The notes: generated by a model not told the origin, from the sequence alone. A stretch of DNA of 9,166 nt from Eubacterium sp. (GCA_024681495.1 JAILAS010000099.1:1-9166); one strand, 5' to 3'; shown: positions 1-6,114, numbered from the stretch's first letter. Program-made: numbers and translations.

Positions 1-1136
1 CGGCGTCTGTGGGAGATAAGGTCACCATTAACGGCGGTACGGTCACGGCATCGGCGTACTCCGGACCGGGCATCGGCGCAGGATCCTCGGGCGTTTCTGT
101 CAGCGTCGACATCGATGGAGGCACGGTTTCGGCATCGTCGAGCTACGGCGCGGGCATTGGCGGCGGAGCCTATTCCACAGCGGACGTCAGCATTGCGGAC
201 GCAGCGGTCACGGCTTCGAGCAAGTATTGTTATGCGCTGGGGAGCGGGTACGAGTTTTCGGGCACTGACGGAGCGCTCGACATCGACGGCGACGCCTATG
301 TCCGCGCGACCAGCTCCGGGAGCGATGCCATTAGCAGCAGCGTAAGCACTTCTTCCTGGGGCGGCACGGTGTTCTTGAATAAGACAGGATACGTGTATGG
401 CACATCGGTCCTCCTTCCGGCGTCCGTACAGGTGCCATCCGGCTACACGCTTGAGATTGCCGCAGGGCACACACTCACAGTCCCTAAGGGAATCACCTTC
501 ACCAACAACGGCACCATCAACCTGTACGGAAAACTCATGGTGTATGGCACCTTCGTGAATAACGGGACTCTGAACAACAATGGCACCATAGAGGAAAGCG
601 TGGATAACAGCTCAGATTCGGACGGTGATTCCGACTCGGCCGAATCCTCGGCCGACAATTCGGCCGCCGGTTCTTCTGACGGCTCGTCGTCTGCGAGTGC
701 CGTGGGCACCACATTCACGGCCGGAAAGATCCGCTACAAGGTCACGGCCGAAGGCAAGGTCAATGTCATCGGTGTGAAGTCGAAGAGCTTGAAGAAGCTG
801 ACAATTCCCGCCACGGTCAAGGATTCATCCGGAAACGTCTATAAGGTCGTAGCCATCGGCGCCAAGGCCTTTAAGAACATGAAGAAGCTCAAGAACGTGA
901 CCATCGGGAAGAACGTTACTACAATCGGCAAGAAGGCATTTCTTAACTGCAAGAAGCTGAAGAAGATAACCTTCACGAACGCTGATAGCCTCAAGACTGT
1001 TAAGCCCAAAGCCTTCAAGGGCTGCGTGAAGGTCAGAAAGGTTAACATAAAATCCAAGACCCAAAAGGCCTTCACAAAGCTCGTAAAGAAGCTTAGGAAG
1101 GCCGGCCTGAAAAAGGCGAAATTCGTGAGAGTTTAA
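1..1136 (+). CDS. C-terminal part of a surface protein: Gly-rich beta repeats, Ser/Asp linker, BspA-type LRR (5'-truncated)
   Basis: The reading frame is open to the left edge (codons at 3-5 and 6-8 are Ala and Ser), so the gene starts outside the window; the GTG at 9 is only an internal valine. Three regions are visible. From 1 to about 590 there are degenerate motifs of the GGTVTAS...GAGIGGG kind, as in repetitive beta-strand-rich surface proteins of gut Firmicutes, ending in Asn/Gly-rich strands (NNGTINLYGK, NNGTLNNNGT). From about 590 to 712 is a Ser/Asp/Ala linker. From about 715 to 1133 is a very lysine-rich region with about three LRR_5 repeats of roughly 23 residues (AIGAKAFKNMKKLKNVTI, TIGKKAFLNCKKLKKITF, TVKPKAFKGCVKVRKVNI). 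LRR_5/BspA proteins are usually surface adhesins or binding proteins. There is no LPXTG signal or C-terminal membrane anchor; the basic LRR tail may itself bind the envelope (inference). The signal peptide, if any, is outside the window. Partner or ligand is unknown. Confidence 0.5.
   Translation, partial: ASVGDKVTINGGTVTASAYSGPGIGAGSSGVSVSVDIDGGTVSASSSYGAGIGGGAYSTADVSIADAAVTASSKYCYALGSGYEFSGTDGALDIDGDAYVRATSSGSDAISSSVSTSSWGGTVFLNKTGYVYGTSVLLPASVQVPSGYTLEIAAGHTLTVPKGITFTNNGTINLYGKLMVYGTFVNNGTLNNNGTIEESVDNSSDSDGDSDSAESSADNSAAGSSDGSSSASAVGTTFTAGKIRYKVTAEGKVNVIGVKSKSLKKLTIPATVKDSSGNVYKVVAIGAKAFKNMKKLKNVTIGKNVTTIGKKAFLNCKKLKKITFTNADSLKTVKPKAFKGCVKVRKVNIKSKTQKAFTKLVKKLRKAGLKKAKFVRV
636..671 (+). 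repeat. Three 12-nt tandem repeats in the Ser-rich linker
   Basis: The heptamer TCGGCCG begins at 636, 648 and 660, giving three consecutive in-frame 12-base units with diverged second halves. They encode the four-residue repeats SAES, SADN and SAAG inside the Ser/Asp linker of the surface protein. Such a repeat can expand or contract without breaking frame, changing the length of the flexible stalk. Confidence 0.7.
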
Positions 1137-1999
1137 AAGAAATATTCCTTAAAGAGTCGAGCCTCTGCGCTTAGCGGGGTCCCGGCTTTTTTTACTATAA
1201 AAATGGTCTTGTGCATCCATTTTTCTTCGAAAGGGATGGCCCTTAGCTTTTCGTTCAGAATAATCTCGGCGTTGTAGCGGAGCATCATGCCCACGGCGAA
1301 GTTGTGCTCTATCATCTGGCGGATGAGGTTGTTGTCGGATGACTCGAGGATGATGTTTGTGTCCACTCCCGCGTTCTTGAAGCGCATGAGGTGGACGCGG
1401 CTGGTCGAGTTTTCGGAGTCCTTTACTACCATGGGAAGACCATTGATGTCGCGGACCGTGACGGACTCCTTCGCGGCGAGTGGATGCTCGCGGTTTACGA
1501 TGAGGTAGAAAGGCTCCGCTGTGACCGTCTCGTATTCGTAGTGCTTGCTGTTGAAGGGGCCGGGGAAGAGCGCCAGCTCCACCTGTCCGTTCTTCAGCAG
1601 GCGCTTTATGTCTTTGTCGGGATGCTCCTGGAACTTGAGGACGATGGAGGGATTGTCCCTTATGAAGTCCATGATCTCCTCAGGAGTAAACAGCCGGGGG
1701 ACATCGTACGAGCATGCAATGTGGAGAATCTTTCGGCTGTTGTCCTCCAGAAAGAGCCTGTCGGTGATCAGATTGTACTCGTTTATGAGGCTCGTCGCGT
1801 GGATGGCGAGCTTGGCGGCCGCCTGGGTGGGCACGATCCTGTTGCTCTCGTGAACGAAGAGCTCCACGCCCAGCTCCTTCTCGAGGCCGGCAATGGTCTT
1901 CGAGAGGCCCTGAGGCGAGATGTAGAGTTCCTTGGCGGCGTGGGAGATGTTTCTCTTCTTATATACTTCCAAAAAGTAACTGAGCTGTCTTTGGTTCAT
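1133..1999 (-). CDS. LysR-family transcriptional regulator
   Basis: A 288-residue protein, a normal length for the family. Residues about 3-60 form the winged helix-turn-helix (LSYFLEVYKKRNISHAAKEL, then SPQGLSKTIAGLEKELG), matching the LysR N-terminal DNA-binding consensus. Residues about 90-288 form the periplasmic-binding-protein-like effector domain (LHIACSYDVPRLFTPEEIMDFI; a later VGMMLRYNAEIIL segment). The start is set by AAGGAGG at 2007-2013 (minus strand), 7 bases before the ATG. The gene is divergent from the eight-gene operon and shares a 250-base control region with it, the usual layout for a LysR regulator acting on its neighbour. The likely inducer is the operon's substrate or a pathway intermediate (inference). 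Its 3' end overlaps the stop codon of the convergent surface-protein gene by four bases. Confidence 0.95.
   Translation of the reverse strand: MNQRQLSYFLEVYKKRNISHAAKELYISPQGLSKTIAGLEKELGVELFVHESNRIVPTQAAAKLAIHATSLINEYNLITDRLFLEDNSRKILHIACSYDVPRLFTPEEIMDFIRDNPSIVLKFQEHPDKDIKRLLKNGQVELALFPGPFNSKHYEYETVTAEPFYLIVNREHPLAAKESVTVRDINGLPMVVKDSENSTSRVHLMRFKNAGVDTNIILESSDNNLIRQMIEHNFAVGMMLRYNAEIILNEKLRAIPFEEKWMHKTIFIVKKAGTPLSAEARLFKEYFF
1160..1193 (+). terminator. Probable intrinsic terminator of the surface-protein gene, inside the 3' end of the lysR-type gene
   Basis: AGCC at 1160-1163 pairs with GGCT at 1184-1187 (extendable by a G-U pair), closing over an internally self-complementary GC-rich segment (CGC TTA GCG at about 1168-1176). 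The run T7 at 1187-1193 follows directly. The two convergent genes overlap at their stop codons, so a terminator for the surface protein has to lie within the antisense of the regulator gene, which is where this sits. The stem is imperfect, so confidence is moderate. Confidence 0.45.
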
Positions 2000-2012
2000 G
2001 GGATGACCTCCT

Positions 2013-2064
2013 TACCATAAAAAAAGACGCACGAAACAACGTGCGCCTTTGCATATTTATGGTA
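2013..2064 (-). promoter_or_regulatory. Nested inverted repeat with intrinsic-terminator-like hairpin in the leader of the LysR gene
   Basis: Read on the minus strand, AAAGG(C)GCACG-type sequence from 2050 pairs back across a loop at 2039-2034: the core CGCACG (2028-2033) and CGTGCG (2040-2045) are perfect, the stem extends by G2026-C2047 and A-T pairs to 2023/2050 past one mismatch, and seven T residues follow (complement of 2025-2019). This is a classic intrinsic terminator shape. A second, outer perfect 9-bp inverted repeat, TACCATAAA at 2013-2021 and TTTATGGTA at 2056-2064, surrounds it. The right-hand edge touches the Shine-Dalgarno sequence of the regulator (2007-2013). It could act as an attenuator, a 5' stabilising hairpin, or a block to antisense transcription from the operon side. 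Confidence 0.6.
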
Positions 2065-2087
2065 TTACAGTCCGGACGGTTTGTAAA
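2059..2087 (-). promoter_or_regulatory. Candidate promoter of the LysR-family gene
   Basis: On the minus strand, TTTACA (2087-2082, five of six matches to the -35 consensus) is followed after 17 bases by TACCAT (2064-2059, four of six matches to the -10). Transcription would begin near 2051, so the hairpin with T7 would form at the very 5' end of the message. The spacer contains the 8-bp palindrome GTCCGGAC (2070-2077). The -10 match is weak and the assignment tentative. Confidence 0.35.
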
Positions 2088-2093
2088 GACTAA

Positions 2094-2113
2094 CTTCAAC
2101 CATTTGGTTGAAG
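2094..2113. promoter_or_regulatory. Perfect 20-bp palindrome, probable LysR-type operator
   Basis: CTTCAACCA (2094-2102), a TT spacer, then TGGTTGAAG (2105-2113): the two 9-base arms are exact reverse complements. Its centre lies about 65 bases upstream of the transcription start predicted for the operon (near 2168), the position usual for the recognition site of LysR-type activators. It is also upstream of the candidate promoter of the regulator gene, so one site could serve activation of the operon and autoregulation. It is an even-length palindrome, so it does not form the symmetric T-N11-A version of the LysR box. Confidence 0.65.
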
Positions 2114-2132
2114 AGGACAATCCTTTTTCTGC

Positions 2133-2161
2133 TTTTTCGATTTCCCGTACCGTGATATAAA
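2133..2161 (+). promoter_or_regulatory. Candidate extended -10 promoter of the amino acid oxidation operon
   Basis: TG at 2153-2154, one base, then TATAAA at 2156-2161 forms an extended -10 element. The -35 region 17 bases upstream (2133-2138, TTTTTC) is poor, as expected for an activator-dependent promoter. The start would be near 2168, leaving a leader of about 80 bases before the first gene. Confidence 0.5.
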
Positions 2162-2185
2162 ATATACAAACAAGTAAAGCAAAGA

Positions 2186-2230
2186 ACAAAGGAGTTCGAA
2201 CCAGCTACGGTTTGGGCTCCTTTGTCTTGT
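2186..2230 (+). promoter_or_regulatory. Long hairpin with U-rich tail in the operon leader (attenuator-like)
   Basis: ACAAAGGAG (2186-2194) is the exact reverse complement of CTCCTTTGT (2217-2225). Inside it, 2195-2202 pairs with 2209-2216 through Watson-Crick and three G-U pairs, leaving a six-base loop (2203-2208). The whole is a 17-bp RNA stem followed by CTTGTTTT (2226-2233), that is, terminator-like. It lies between the predicted start of transcription and the first gene. No obvious competing antiterminator or known riboswitch or T-box signature was seen, so the control mechanism, if any, is unknown. It may instead protect the 5' end of the message. Confidence 0.55.
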
Positions 2231-2249
2231 TTTGGAAAGGTGGTTGATT

Positions 2250-2654
2250 ATGAGTACAACAAGAACAAACTATGGATCGGGAGCGCCGCTCGAGGAAAAG
2301 GTCGGCTACTCCAGAATGGTAAAAATCGGAGACTATGTCAAGGTCGGCGGAACCACATCCGTGCAGCCGGACGGCACCGTTTACGGCGAGGATGCGTACA
2401 GCCAGACCAAGTACGTTTTGGACAAGCAGATCAAGCTTCTCGAGAAGGCGGGAGCCAAGGCTGAGGAAGTGTACAACGTAATGGTTTATACCACTGACAT
2501 TTCCCAGGGTGGAAAGATTTGCGATGCATATTCCGAATTCTTCCACGACGTAAAACCTCTTTGCACCATCGTCGAGATTACGGCACTCAACAGGCCGACG
2601 CAGTTTGTGGAAATCGAGATGGAAGCTTACATCGGTGCTGTGGTGGCCGGGTAA
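2250..2654 (+). CDS. Rid (YjgF/YER057c/UK114) family protein lacking the catalytic arginine
   Basis: A 134-residue protein, the usual Rid length. Start at ATG 2250, chosen because GGAAAGG at 2234-2240 lies 9 bases upstream; an in-frame TTG at 2232 would overlap that site. Family features are GDYVKVGGTT near residues 27-36, SQTKYVLDKQIKLLEKAG at 51-68, and the C-terminal ALNRPTQFVEIEMEAY block (112-127). In E. coli RidA the segment VEVAR carries Arg105, which binds the carboxylate of imine substrates; here the aligned segment is VEITA, with Ala112. Rid subfamilies lacking that Arg (Rid4-7) are reported not to have classic imine deaminase activity. As first gene of an amino acid dehydrogenase operon, a role on reactive imine or enamine products is plausible, but the missing Arg argues against the textbook reaction. 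Membership of the family is near certain; the function is not. Confidence 0.93.
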   Translation: MSTTRTNYGSGAPLEEKVGYSRMVKIGDYVKVGGTTSVQPDGTVYGEDAYSQTKYVLDKQIKLLEKAGAKAEEVYNVMVYTTDISQGGKICDAYSEFFHDVKPLCTIVEITALNRPTQFVEIEMEAYIGAVVAG

Positions 2655-2671
2655 AGGCAGGAGGATGAGCA

Positions 2672-2998
2672 ATGAGCAGAATAGAAGAGCATCCCATCTT
2701 AGGGACGATAGAGAAGGGCAGGATGGTGACCTTCACATACGACGGAAAGGAAATGACCGGGTATGAGGGAGAGCCGATCGCAGTAGCCCTTAAGGATAAC
2801 GGGGTAATGATTCACCGGTATACGACCAAGGAACATAAGCCCCGCGGACTGTTTTGTGCCATCGGCAGATGCACGGACTGCGTAATGGTGGTCAATGGAA
2901 AACCGAACATCAGGACCTGTGTCACCAATCTCGAGGAGGGAATGGTTGTGGAAACGCAGTACGGCAGAGGAGCCAAAGCAGACGGGAAAGGATGTTAG
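2672..2998 (+). CDS. Small (2Fe-2S) ferredoxin-type subunit of an amino acid dehydrogenase complex
   Basis: A 108-residue protein with a plant-type [2Fe-2S] motif: Cys62-x4-Cys67-x2-Cys70-x12-Cys83 (FCAIGRCTDC ... RTC). This is the Fer2_4 layout found as a separate gene in HcnA and D-hydroxyproline dehydrogenase small subunits, and fused to the N-terminus of sarcosine oxidase alpha. The start at 2672 follows AGGAGG at 2659-2664. The stop codon is three bases before the next gene, whose ribosome binding site lies inside this reading frame, so the two are probably co-translated. The expected role is relaying electrons between flavins in the complex encoded by the next three genes. Confidence 0.9.
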   Translation: MSRIEEHPILGTIEKGRMVTFTYDGKEMTGYEGEPIAVALKDNGVMIHRYTTKEHKPRGLFCAIGRCTDCVMVVNGKPNIRTCVTNLEEGMVVETQYGRGAKADGKGC

Positions 2999-3001
2999 AA
3001 G

Positions 3002-4576
3002 ATGAAGCGATATGAACTGATTGTGGTAGGAGCCGGTCCCTCAGGACTTTCGGCGGCCATCGAAGCGGCCAAAAGAGGCCTCAATGTAATCGTCTTCGAT
3101 GAGAACGCCAAGGCCGGCGGACAGTTATTTAAACAGATACATAAGTTTTTCGGATCCAAGGAGCATCACGCAAAGATTAGGGGATTTAATATCGGAGAAA
3201 TGCTTTTGAAAGAGGCGGCCGAGGAAGGTGTAGAGGTGGTGCTCAACGCGACGGTCACCGGACTGTATGGCGAAAAAGAGGTGACGGTAAGAGTCGACGA
3301 TGAGATCCGTCATTACAAAGGAGATTCCGTCATAATCGCCACCGGCGCGGCGGAGAACATGGTTACATTCGAGGGTTGGACCCTCCCGGGCGTCATCGGA
3401 GCCGGAGCGGCACAGACGATGATGAACCTGCACGGCATTCAGCCGGGCAAGAAGGTTCTGATGCTCGGCAGCGGAAACGTAGGTCTGGTTGTTTCATTTC
3501 AGCTGTTGCAGGCCGGATGTGAGGTGGCCGCCATCGTGGATGCGGCGCCCAGAGTCGGAGGATACGGCGTACACGCCGCCAAGGTGGCCAGATGCGGAGT
3601 TCCGTTCTATTTATCCCACACTATTCTAAAAGCACACGGCGAGGATTGCGTCACAGGCGTAACAATCTGTGAGGTTGATTCGAACTTCAAGCCTATCGAG
3701 GGTTCAGAGAAGTACTTCCCGGTGGATACAATCTGCCTGGCGGTAGGTCTTTCTCCCATGTCCCAGCTTCTCAAGATGTCGGGCTGCCGGATGGTGGACG
3801 ACCCCAAAAGGGGCGGACAGGTGCCTGTGGTCGGGGAGTACGGAGAGACCTCCGTTCCCGGAATCTATGCGGCGGGCGACGTCTCCGGCATAGAGGAGGC
3901 ATCGTCGGCAATGATCGGCGGAAGCATCTGCGGTGTGTGCGCGGCCGAGTACCTCGGGTATTGCACCCCGGAGGAGAAGGACGAGGCACTCGAAAAGTAT
4001 ACGAAGGCACTCGACAGCCTCAGGCAGGGCATGTTCGCCCCGAAGAACAGGGGCAAGCTTATCGAGAAGACCGAAGAGGGCATAGACATCTCGATGAACC
4101 TGTTAAAGAAAGGCTTCGTCGCCGAAGACGAGATAGAGCGTTTCCCCGGTGTGGTTAAAAAGCCCGGAATCCATCCCGTTGTCGAGTGCACGCAGAACAT
4201 TCCTTGCAATCCCTGCAGAGACGCGTGTCCGAAGGGCTGCATAAAGATTGAGGGTAACATAACACACCTGCCGGAGATATCCGACGACGTGGAGTGCACA
4301 GGCTGCGGCATGTGCGTGGCCAGCTGCTCGGGACAGGCAATCTTCCTGGTTAACGAGGACATTGGCGACGGCTTCGCATCGGTGACCATCCCCTACGAGT
4401 TCACGCCGATTCCCGAGGAGGGAACAGTAGGATTCGGACTCGACAGGAGCGGAGAGAAGGTCTGTGAGGCCACGGTAATGTCGGTTAAGAGCGTAAAGGC
4501 GTTTGATCATACGAACCTTCTTACCATGAAGGTGCCGAAGGAATACGTCATGAAGGCCCGATTTTTTTCAGTATAG
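3002..4576 (+). CDS. NAD(P)/FAD-dependent oxidoreductase alpha subunit with C-terminal 2x[4Fe-4S] domain
   Basis: A 524-residue flavoprotein. GAGPSG at residues 10-15 and acidic Asp33 mark the FAD-binding Rossmann fold; GGQL (39-42) and an ATG motif (IIATGAAE, about 111-118) are typical of the pyridine nucleotide-disulphide oxidoreductase type. A second dinucleotide fold has GSGNVG at 156-161, and AAGDVSG (about 291-297) is the second FAD motif. A ferredoxin-like domain follows: Cys396, 402, 405 and 409 (CTQNIPCNPCRDACP) and Cys432, 435, 438 and 442 (CTGCGMCVASC), enough for two [4Fe-4S] clusters. About 75 further residues form an unassigned, probably beta-rich tail. The N-terminal half resembles HcnB and octopine/nopaline oxidase subunits, which normally end in a BFD-like domain; here that module is the next gene. 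The likely role is accepting electrons from the DAO-type subunit and passing them to NAD(P) or ferredoxin. Whether the second fold binds NAD(P) or another nucleotide, as in archaeal proline dehydrogenase, cannot be told. Confidence 0.92.
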   Translation: MKRYELIVVGAGPSGLSAAIEAAKRGLNVIVFDENAKAGGQLFKQIHKFFGSKEHHAKIRGFNIGEMLLKEAAEEGVEVVLNATVTGLYGEKEVTVRVDDEIRHYKGDSVIIATGAAENMVTFEGWTLPGVIGAGAAQTMMNLHGIQPGKKVLMLGSGNVGLVVSFQLLQAGCEVAAIVDAAPRVGGYGVHAAKVARCGVPFYLSHTILKAHGEDCVTGVTICEVDSNFKPIEGSEKYFPVDTICLAVGLSPMSQLLKMSGCRMVDDPKRGGQVPVVGEYGETSVPGIYAAGDVSGIEEASSAMIGGSICGVCAAEYLGYCTPEEKDEALEKYTKALDSLRQGMFAPKNRGKLIEKTEEGIDISMNLLKKGFVAEDEIERFPGVVKKPGIHPVVECTQNIPCNPCRDACPKGCIKIEGNITHLPEISDDVECTGCGMCVASCSGQAIFLVNEDIGDGFASVTIPYEFTPIPEEGTVGFGLDRSGEKVCEATVMSVKSVKAFDHTNLLTMKVPKEYVMKARFFSV

Positions 4577-4594
4577 CAGCAGGGAGGAACCAAG

Positions 4595-4924
4595 ATGAAC
4601 ACGGTATTGGACAGAAGTAAGGATATCGGCGAATTCGTTCCCCAAAGTGACGACGACATGCTGATTTGCAGATGTGAGGAAATCACGAAGGGTGAAATCA
4701 GACAGGCCGTTCATGACGGAATGTGGACGATCTCCGAGATCAGAAGATATTTAAGATGCGGAATGGGGCTCTGCCAGGGACAGACCTGCGCGAAGCTGGT
4801 GAAGTCGATTGTGGCCAGGGAGCTGGGGGTTTCCTACGATTTCCTGGAGCCGGCGGCGGCCAGGTCGCCAATGAGACCCGTTGAGATGGTGGTTCTCGGA
4901 AAGGAGGCGGATGACGATGAGTAA
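4595..4924 (+). CDS. BFD-like [2Fe-2S]-binding protein
   Basis: A 109-residue protein with the bacterioferritin-associated-ferredoxin-like (Fer2_BFD) cysteine pattern: Cys25-x-Cys27 (ICRCEEIT) and Cys55-x4-Cys60 (RCGMGLCQGQTC), plus Cys65. In sarcosine oxidase alpha and HcnB this module is fused to the flavoprotein; here it is a stand-alone gene of the same operon. GGGAGG at 4582-4587 precedes the start by 7 bases. The last residues are acidic (EADDDE), and their codons overlap the start of the next gene. The probable role is an electron-relay subunit of the dehydrogenase complex. A role in iron storage is unlikely given the context. Confidence 0.88.
   Translation: MNTVLDRSKDIGEFVPQSDDDMLICRCEEITKGEIRQAVHDGMWTISEIRRYLRCGMGLCQGQTCAKLVKSIVARELGVSYDFLEPAAARSPMRPVEMVVLGKEADDDE
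4901..4907 (+). promoter_or_regulatory. Ribosome binding site that fixes the DAO subunit start at 4917
   Basis: AAGGAGG lies 9 bases before the ATG at 4917 but only 3 bases before the in-frame ATG at 4911, so 4917 is preferred. The site is inside the BFD-like gene, whose TAA stop (4922-4924) overlaps the new start by 8 bases, suggesting translational coupling of the two subunits. Confidence 0.75.
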
Positions 4925-6056
4925 TGAGCGTTCGGATGTAGTAATAATCGGCGCCGGCATCATCGGCTGCGCCACCGCGTACTACCTCAGCAAGCTGGGC
5001 AAAAGCGTTACGGTGCTCGAGGCCAGCGACAACATAGGAAACGGCGGCTCGACCAGAAACGGCGGAGGCGTTCGTCAGTCCGGAAGGGACCCGAGGGAGC
5101 TCCCGCTGGCAATGCACGGAATCGCCAACATCTGGCCCATCCTCTCCGAGGAGCTGGGAGTGGACTGCGAGTACCACAAGGACGGAAACTTAAGGCTCGG
5201 CAAGACGCCGGCCCACCTGGAGATACTCCAGGGGCTTACGGACCGCGCAGCGGCGTGCGGACTCGACGTTCGGATGATCGATGCGGTCGAGGTTAAAAAG
5301 ATAAACCCCCACCTCTCCGACGAGGTAATCGGGGCCAGCTGGTGTCCCACCGACGGGCACGCCAATCCGATGAAGACGACGCTGGCATTCTACCGGAAGG
5401 CCAGGCAGCAGGGGGTGAGGTTTATAACCGGCGAGAAGGTGCTTTCCTTAAAGAAGGTAAAGGGACGTGTCACTCAGGCAGTATGCGAAGAGACGGTTTA
5501 CGAGGGCGACTATATAGTCGTGGCGGCCGGATACGAGTCGCGTGAGATTCTCTCAAGCGTAGGGCTGGACGTCCCCATGTACACGATGCTCGAGGAGTGC
5601 CTGGTCACGGAGGCTCAGCCCCACATGTTCGACCAGATGCTCGGCACGGCGGAGGCCGACTTTTACGGTCATCAGTCGGACCACGGCTCGTTTGTGTTCG
5701 GCGGATCGTCAGGCTATGAGATGGAGAACCGGAACTGTAACACGGTCAACTCTCCCTCGAACTCGGCCATCGGGGCGCCCTGTATCTGCAGGGGAATCAT
5801 GAAGTACTTCCCCGAGCTTAAGGATGCGAAGATCGTTAGGACATGGGCCGGATACCTCGACGTCTGCCAGGACGGAGTACCGGTGCTCGGCATGACCGAT
5901 GAGGCTGAAGGGCTGGTAATTGCCTGTGGATTCTCCGGTCACGGATTCGGAATCGGACCCGCGGTGGGAGAGCAGCTGGCAATGCTGATAACCGAAGGGA
6001 AGACCTCGGTTGACATAAGTGGCCTTAAGTACGGCAGATTCAAGGCCAAGATTTAG
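4917..6056 (+). CDS. DAO-family FAD-dependent amino acid dehydrogenase, beta subunit
   Basis: A 379-residue protein from the start favoured by its ribosome binding site. GAGIIG at residues 12-17 and Glu35 (VTVLEAS) define the FAD-binding fold of the D-amino acid oxidase/glycine oxidase/sarcosine oxidase beta superfamily. STRNGGGVRQSGRDP (45-59) is the flavin-contacting loop seen in HcnC, sarcosine oxidase beta and proline or hydroxyproline dehydrogenase beta subunits. The C-terminus carries the expected DGVPVLG and ACGFSGHGFGIGPAVGEQLA motifs. There is no signal peptide, so it is cytoplasmic. It should catalyse oxidation of a primary or secondary amino acid (or an amine) to an imine, with electrons going to the partner flavin and Fe-S subunits rather than directly to oxygen. 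Candidates include D-amino acids, proline, hydroxyproline, glycine derivatives and sarcosine; none can be chosen from sequence alone. Confidence 0.9.
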   Translation: MSNERSDVVIIGAGIIGCATAYYLSKLGKSVTVLEASDNIGNGGSTRNGGGVRQSGRDPRELPLAMHGIANIWPILSEELGVDCEYHKDGNLRLGKTPAHLEILQGLTDRAAACGLDVRMIDAVEVKKINPHLSDEVIGASWCPTDGHANPMKTTLAFYRKARQQGVRFITGEKVLSLKKVKGRVTQAVCEETVYEGDYIVVAAGYESREILSSVGLDVPMYTMLEECLVTEAQPHMFDQMLGTAEADFYGHQSDHGSFVFGGSSGYEMENRNCNTVNSPSNSAIGAPCICRGIMKYFPELKDAKIVRTWAGYLDVCQDGVPVLGMTDEAEGLVIACGFSGHGFGIGPAVGEQLAMLITEGKTSVDISGLKYGRFKAKI

Positions 6057-6114
6057 AGATTAAGAGAGAATTTGGAATAGACGGGTTGGTTGGACATAGA
6101 AAGGAAATGTGTGT

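Noticed and set aside
9..11. GTG at 9 as the true start of the surface-protein gene
   Set aside because: The frame is open to the window edge and the preceding codons continue the same repeat pattern, with no ribosome binding site.
1391..2020. Long plus-strand open frame (209 codons) opposite the LysR gene
   Set aside because: It lies antisense to a clear LysR-family gene, has no recognisable domain and is typical of a shadow frame in GC-rich DNA.
2191..2206. GTTCGAAC-like sequence resembling a tRNA T-loop
   Set aside because: It is part of the long leader hairpin; no acceptor, D or anticodon arms can be placed around it.
2212..2247. Possible leader peptide of 11 codons starting at TTG
   Set aside because: The start is a TTG inside the hairpin stem with no properly spaced ribosome binding site, and there is no run of a single amino acid codon.
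2205..2672. Minus-strand open frame (155 codons) opposite the Rid gene
   Set aside because: It is antisense to an unambiguous Rid-family reading frame and has no family features.
4561..4576. T7 run at the end of the flavoprotein gene as a terminator
   Set aside because: No stem precedes it, and the next gene follows after 18 bases with a good ribosome binding site.
4881..4916. Upstream TTG (4881) or ATG (4911) starts for the DAO subunit
   Set aside because: The only good ribosome binding site (4901-4907) is correctly spaced for ATG 4917; the extra N-terminal residues also do not belong to the flavin fold.
6057..6114. Separate promoter before the P-II gene
   Set aside because: The 58-base gap has only weak TTGG-type boxes with no matching -10 at normal spacing; read-through from upstream is more likely.
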